Below, one piece after another: positions 11,348 to 14,392 of a stretch of 14,392 nucleotides of DNA. Source of the stretch: CAXCDZ01 sp963981525. Its GTDB lineage: Bacteria; Patescibacteriota; Microgenomatia; UBA1400; UBA12108. Made by a program: the position numbers and the translations under genes. Position 1 is the first letter of the stretch, and each line of letters begins with the position of its first letter. The notes below the pieces were generated by a model. It did not search any database and had not been told where the DNA came from. It saw only the letters and a program-made list of their open reading frames with translations. The stretch covers positions 1 through 14,392 of the forward strand of contig CAXCDZ010000017.1 of assembly GCA_963981525.1 (NCBI GenBank), written 5' to 3'.

Positions 11348-12544
11348 TTACTTATACCCCATTGGCACTTCGGTAAGCACTGGTCCTAGACTCATTCGTC
11401 TATGCTCTGCATCCACACTCTCCACGAGGACTTCGACATCCTCTCCTGGAATAAGCTCGCCAAAACTACTCGTTCGCGAAACATGAATAAGTCCATCTAC
11501 GCCTGGCTCAAAGTTTACAAACACTCCGAATGGAGCCTGTCTAGAAACGACGCCTTTGACGGTGGTTCCTGCCGCATACTTCTCGGCTACGATACTCCAT
11601 GGATCAGGAGTCAGCTGCTTGATCGAGAGGTTTAGTTTCCCTGTTCCCTCTTCTACTCCCAGCACTCTTACCTCAACTTGATCAGTCTTGCTGAGATACT
11701 TGTTAATATCATCCACTTTCTCCCATGAGATCTCACTAATATGCACGAGTCCCTCGACTGGAACTTTCTCACCCTTTACTGGGATCTCGACTGCGACAAA
11801 CGCACCAAACGAGAGTACGCCAGTTACCTTACCAGAGTATTTCTGACCAACCTCAACATCCTTGAGAGCTTCGTCTCTTAGCTGGATCGTATCAGCCTCT
11901 GACACTAGTTTTTCTGAGAAGATCAGCCTGTTTTTCTCTCTATCCACCTCAATTGGCTTTACCTCAAACGACTTACCCGAAAGATCTCGAATATTCCCCG
12001 CAAACTCTCCCCCAAACTGACTAGATGGCACAAAGCCTCTGAGTCCTTGCCACTTCACGATCATTCCACCTCTGTTAACCTCTGCACCCATCACGCTCAC
12101 TGCCTTGTCGTTCTCCAGGTATGAATCAAGCATTCCCCAGAGCTTATCAAACATCGCGCGTCTGAGTGAGAGCATAATCTGCCCCTTCTCATTCTCCTCC
12201 GTCATCACATATACATCAATCTCCATTCCTTCTTTAAGAGTCTCGATAAACTCACTCGCCACTGCATATTCTTTTTCTGCTACGAGCCCCTCAGTCTTGG
12301 CGCCAATATCCACCATCACAGCTTTGCGACTAATCCCAGTCACAAGTCCCGTAATTGTCTCTCCCTTTCTGGGAATATTTAACTCATATCCTGCAGTTGC
12401 CAGGAGCTCTTCCATTGTTGTAGGAGTCTTAGTGGATTTTTTCTCTGCTGGTTTATCTTTCTTAACTTTTTTCTCTTTTACCTCCACTTTTGTTGTGGCC
12501 TTTACCTCAACTTCCTCTTTTTTTGTATCTTTTGCTTTTGCCAT
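11348..12544 (-). CDS. rpsA: 30S ribosomal protein S1, four S1 domains
   Basis: From ATG 12544 the protein has 398 residues: a Lys/Glu-rich tail (about 1-42), then four OB-fold S1 domains. These begin near KGETITGLVTGISRKAVMVD (60-79), AVSVMGAEVNRGGMIVKW, GQKYSGKVTGVLSFGAFVAV and GTTVKGVVSRQAPFGVFVNF. E. coli S1 has six domains, so this is the shorter form seen in many other bacteria. It helps mRNA bind the 30S subunit. The frame is open upstream to a TTG at 12601, but a consensus promoter covers that stretch, so 12544 is the start. Only a weak Shine-Dalgarno (AAAGGCGGG) precedes it. Confidence 0.92.
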   Translation of the reverse strand: MAKAKDTKKEEVEVKATTKVEVKEKKVKKDKPAEKKSTKTPTTMEELLATAGYELNIPRKGETITGLVTGISRKAVMVDIGAKTEGLVAEKEYAVASEFIETLKEGMEIDVYVMTEENEKGQIMLSLRRAMFDKLWGMLDSYLENDKAVSVMGAEVNRGGMIVKWQGLRGFVPSSQFGGEFAGNIRDLSGKSFEVKPIEVDREKNRLIFSEKLVSEADTIQLRDEALKDVEVGQKYSGKVTGVLSFGAFVAVEIPVKGEKVPVEGLVHISEISWEKVDDINKYLSKTDQVEVRVLGVEEGTGKLNLSIKQLTPDPWSIVAEKYAAGTTVKGVVSRQAPFGVFVNFEPGVDGLIHVSRTSSFGELIPGEDVEVLVESVDAEHRRMSLGPVLTEVPMGYK

Positions 12545-12572
12545 AATAAATATTCCCGCCTTTCTTCCACGT

Positions 12573-12601
12573 ATTCTACCAGGGAGAACCCTTCTTGACA
12601 A
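12573..12601 (-). promoter_or_regulatory. Promoter of rpsA
   Basis: On the minus strand, TTGTCA (12601-12596), a 17-nt spacer and TAGAAT (12578-12573). The predicted start near 12566 leaves a leader of about 22 nt to ATG 12544. This shows that rpsA can be transcribed separately from the upstream mnmA group. Confidence 0.65.
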
Positions 12602-12609
12602 TTATCTAC

Positions 12610-12855
12610 TTATCGACCCAGCACTTCACCCGGAATGAGCTGGGACGGCTCCACCAGATACACATCTGCTGGTGAGACCCAGGTAACCACTAGATAACGC
12701 AGAAATACAATCAGTGCTCCTACCCCTACTGCAATCAGCAGAGAGCCAAAAAACTTGTTGTAAGTTATGGACTGAGAACTTGGTTTGCTAGCTCGTTTTA
12801 CCACTCTTTTCTTCGTTGTTTTCTTGACTGGTTTTTTTGTGGTTTTCTTGGGCAT
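12610..12855 (-). CDS. Small single-pass membrane protein with a Lys-rich N-terminus
   Basis: This 81-residue protein has a very basic N-terminus with KKTTKKPVKKTTKK-type repeats (3-16), then one hydrophobic segment (about 37-59, FFGSLLIAVGVGALIVFL) and a short acidic C-terminus. The basic side should stay in the cytoplasm. The ATG at 12855 has a GGAG Shine-Dalgarno 6 nt upstream. The gene lies 32 nt after mnmA and ends 65 nt before the rpsA start, so it is probably cotranscribed with mnmA. I recognise no family. The tail could bind nucleic acid or ribosomes at the membrane, which is speculation. Confidence 0.75.
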   Translation of the reverse strand: MPKKTTKKPVKKTTKKRVVKRASKPSSQSITYNKFFGSLLIAVGVGALIVFLRYLVVTWVSPADVYLVEPSQLIPGEVLGR

Positions 12856-12887
12856 AGCTCACTCCGGTTGTTTGTATTAACTCCACT

Positions 12888-14021
12888 TTATACTATCTCT
12901 CCTCCTCCCACAACTCTACCTTCATCGTCATACACTACTGCGCTCTGTCCTGCCGCCACTCCCCACACATCCTTCTCTAGCCTTATCACCCATTCATCAT
13001 TATTTTCCTCAAGACTGCTAATCAAGATCATCTTCCCTAGATTCCGTATTCTCAAACGCAGTGCAGATCCCGCCTCTCGCCAGAGGCGCGGATAATCTCC
13101 ATACCACCTCGCTTCTTTTAATTTAACTTGATTCACTTCACCTTCAATGCGGTCTCCAATTATCACCTGATTCTCCTTTACATTCTTACCTATCACATAC
13201 AGCGCCGGCATTTTCGTCGTATCTATCCCCACAGCCTTCAGGGCCTGGCCCTTAAGGCTAATCTCCTGTCCCACCCTCTGCCCCACCGTAGAGAACCAGA
13301 GCCCATTATGCTTACCCACCTCCTCACCTCCCATCACAACCTCTCCTCCACGCTCTCCCAGCTCCTCCCTGAGCTTACGCGCAACGTCCAACTCCCCCAT
13401 CATGCACACTCCCATCGAGTCAGGTTTGTCATAGTTAGGCAGTCCTAGCTCCTTGCCCTTCGCGCGGACCTGGACTTTAGTCATCTCACCTAATGGGAAC
13501 AGTACATGCTCCAGCCTATCTGGCGTTACTCGCCACAAAAAATATGATTGGTCCTTCCCAGCATCCACCGCACTCTGCAACAAAAAACAAGGTTCCGAAC
13601 TTTGTCGATTTAGTTCGGAACCTTGTTTTTCTACTATCCGAGCATAATGGCCTGTCGCTACCTTATCGTAGCCTTGCTCCAATGCCCAATCAAGAAAAAG
13701 CCCAAACTTAATCTCTAAGTTACAAACTATGTCAGGGTTAGGCGTTCTCCCTGATTTATACTCATCATAAAAATACTTGACCACACTCTCCCTGTATTCT
13801 TTTCGTAGGTCCAACACTTCAAATGAGATTCCTAATTGGGTTGCCACCTTCAGTGCGTCTCGCTTGTCCTCATCTGCCCTGCACCCAGGTTCGTTGTACG
13901 CCTCGATATACACTCCAGTCACCTCATGGCCCTGCCTGCGCAGGCAGGCTTGCTCCATAAGAATCGCCGCAGCAACAGAACTATCCACTCCTCCACTCAT
14001 CCCAACTACAATTTTTTTCAC
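12888..14021 (-). CDS. mnmA: tRNA-specific 2-thiouridylase MnmA with palindrome-encoded inserts
   Basis: This 377-residue protein has the PP-loop SGGVDSS (9-15) and both catalytic cysteines: C100 in NPDIVCN and C206 in DSMGVCMMG. It also has VATGHYARI (121-129) and KDQSYFLW (156-163). It thiolates U34 of tRNA-Lys, -Glu and -Gln using persulfide sulfur and ATP. The start is GTG 14021, overlapping the stop of the upstream gene as GTGA, so translation is coupled. Four palindromic DNA elements lie in the coding sequence (residues 25-31, 131-147, 255-263 and about 310-318). At least the first two fall where related MnmA proteins have short loops, so they look like in-frame insertions that leave the catalytic residues intact. 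Confidence 0.95.
   Translation of the reverse strand: MKKIVVGMSGGVDSSVAAAILMEQACLRRQGHEVTGVYIEAYNEPGCRADEDKRDALKVATQLGISFEVLDLRKEYRESVVKYFYDEYKSGRTPNPDIVCNLEIKFGLFLDWALEQGYDKVATGHYARIVEKQGSELNRQSSEPCFLLQSAVDAGKDQSYFLWRVTPDRLEHVLFPLGEMTKVQVRAKGKELGLPNYDKPDSMGVCMMGELDVARKLREELGERGGEVVMGGEEVGKHNGLWFSTVGQRVGQEISLKGQALKAVGIDTTKMPALYVIGKNVKENQVIIGDRIEGEVNQVKLKEARWYGDYPRLWREAGSALRLRIRNLGKMILISSLEENNDEWVIRLEKDVWGVAAGQSAVVYDDEGRVVGGGEIV
13068..13092. repeat. Palindromic element in mnmA (REAG type)
   Basis: TCC-CGCCTCT, loop CGCC, AGAGGCG, one bulged C, GGA: a 10-bp hairpin with a single bulge. The coding strand gives YPRLWREAG (about MnmA 310-318). Confidence 0.65.
13233..13259. repeat. 27-bp palindromic element in mnmA
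   Basis: Two 13-nt arms around a central T, with one mismatch: AGCCTT-C-AGGGCC and GGCCCT-T-AAGGCT. It is exactly nine codons long and codon-aligned, encoding SLKGQALKA (MnmA 255-263). Confidence 0.75.
13583..13630. repeat. 19-bp-arm palindromic element in mnmA, same family as in radA
   Basis: A perfect inverted repeat: 19-nt arms at 13583-13601 and 13612-13630 around a 10-nt loop. The core GGTTCCGAACT/AGTTCGGAACC is identical to the radA element. The coding strand reads EKQGSELNRQSSEPCFL (MnmA 131-147), in the same frame as in radA. Confidence 0.92.
13931..13948. repeat. 18-bp perfect palindrome in mnmA
   Basis: CCTGCCTGCGCAGGCAGG is its own reverse complement. It encodes ACLRRQG (MnmA 25-31). 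Removing 18 bp would restore the usual MEQGHEV sequence of the family, so it looks like an 18-bp in-frame insertion. Confidence 0.85.
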
Positions 14022-14392
14022 TCCACCACTACCGCAAAGTCTTTTAGATCTCTTTTGCCAATCAACATTTTATACTTGACCTTACTCCTATTGGCAATCG
14101 AGACTCTTGACTGGATCTTACGCTTAGCCAACAAGTAGCGTATTCCCACAACCGAACGGTTATGCTTGCCCAGCGCACTCTCAAAATGCGTCACGTAAAG
14201 ATGATTATCCATATCCAATAGTCCTAGCTCACGCGCTAGATCTCGGTCCAAACTAGAGCTATCCGCCCCCGTATCAATCTTTGCCATAATCTTTCTTCGC
14301 TCACCATTTAGTCCCAGGATTGTTACTTCCTCGACCGCACTCACAGTCTTGCGCCCCCATCCCTTATCAAGGAGTTTTGGATCCGCAAATAA
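14018..14392 (-). CDS. RimB-like retropepsin-fold protein (ATP-dependent zinc protease family), 5' partial
   Basis: The frame is open from the window edge to TGA 14018: 124 residues. It has the aspartic-protease-like motif AKIDTGADSSSLD (retropepsin DTGA) and the family's C-terminal block RVSIANRSKVKYKMLIGKRD, typical of the RimB/putative ATP-dependent zinc protease group associated with RimK glutamate ligases. A GTG at 14344 could be a start, but codons upstream of it (GWGRKT then VSAVEEVTI) also look like protein. The true start, or a fused RimK-like domain, may therefore lie outside the window. Its stop overlaps the mnmA GTG by 4 nt, so the two genes form a coupled operon. Confidence 0.8.
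   Translation of the reverse strand, partial: LFADPKLLDKGWGRKTVSAVEEVTILGLNGERRKIMAKIDTGADSSSLDRDLARELGLLDMDNHLYVTHFESALGKHNRSVVGIRYLLAKRKIQSRVSIANRSKVKYKMLIGKRDLKDFAVVVE

Noticed and set aside
12545..12601. 19-residue N-terminal extension of S1 from a TTG start
   Set aside because: The stretch contains the consensus rpsA promoter and has no ribosome binding site. The Lys-rich MAKAKDTKK start at 12544 is typical.
12105..12638. Long + strand ORF of 177 codons
   Set aside because: It is antisense to rpsA. Its Ser/Thr/Pro/Phe-rich, low-complexity composition is the shadow of the purine-rich coding strand.

Overview
The window looks like a chromosome fragment of a Candidate Phyla Radiation (Patescibacteria) bacterium, probably of the Microgenomates branch. 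This is inferred from gene content: a small archaeal-type NMN adenylyltransferase, a four-domain ribosomal protein S1, two DUF4143 ATPases, HEPN/MNT and AbiE-type modules, and short palindromes inside housekeeping genes. No rRNA or tRNA gene is present to confirm it. The + strand is visibly C/T-rich and G-poor throughout, even inside + strand genes. This suggests that the minus strand, which carries rho, radA, rpsA and mnmA, is the leading strand.

Layout. Positions 1-2621 (+ strand): the end of a membrane protein gene, a HEPN/MNT pair, a DUF4143 ATPase and a minimal MGMT-type alkyltransferase. Most have their own promoter almost touching the start codon. Positions 2624-5849 (minus): a second DUF4143 ATPase with repeats in its promoter, a 23-codon Phd-like remnant, NadM, two arrays of an 8-bp repeat, and a LysM/M23 cell-wall hydrolase. 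Positions 5913-9136 (minus): rho and radA, separated by 560 bp. That gap contains a consensus promoter, about 326 nt of highly structured non-coding sequence ending in a hairpin plus T tract, and then the rho promoter. Positions 9123-10450 (minus): an AbiEi/AbiEii-type pair whose toxin gene overlaps the radA start. Positions 10514-11309 (minus): a 47-codon gene and a beta-carbonic-anhydrase-like gene broken by one extra base in a G9 tract. Positions 11348-14392 (minus): rpsA, a small membrane protein, mnmA, and a RimB-like retropepsin-fold protein that runs off the window edge.

The most unusual features are four. (1) The apparent RNA gene between radA and rho has a complete promoter and terminator, and I cannot assign it to a known class. 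(2) Palindromic elements lie in frame inside coding genes. One family occurs in both radA and mnmA, reads the same way in each, and differs in loop length by exactly one codon; mnmA carries three further palindromes. (3) An 8-bp repeat family (consensus CYGAYAYG) fills the NadM-M23 intergenic region and also encodes parts of RadA. (4) Many accessory genes have a -10 box exactly 6 nt before the start codon, indicating leaderless mRNAs, while the housekeeping genes have Shine-Dalgarno leaders.
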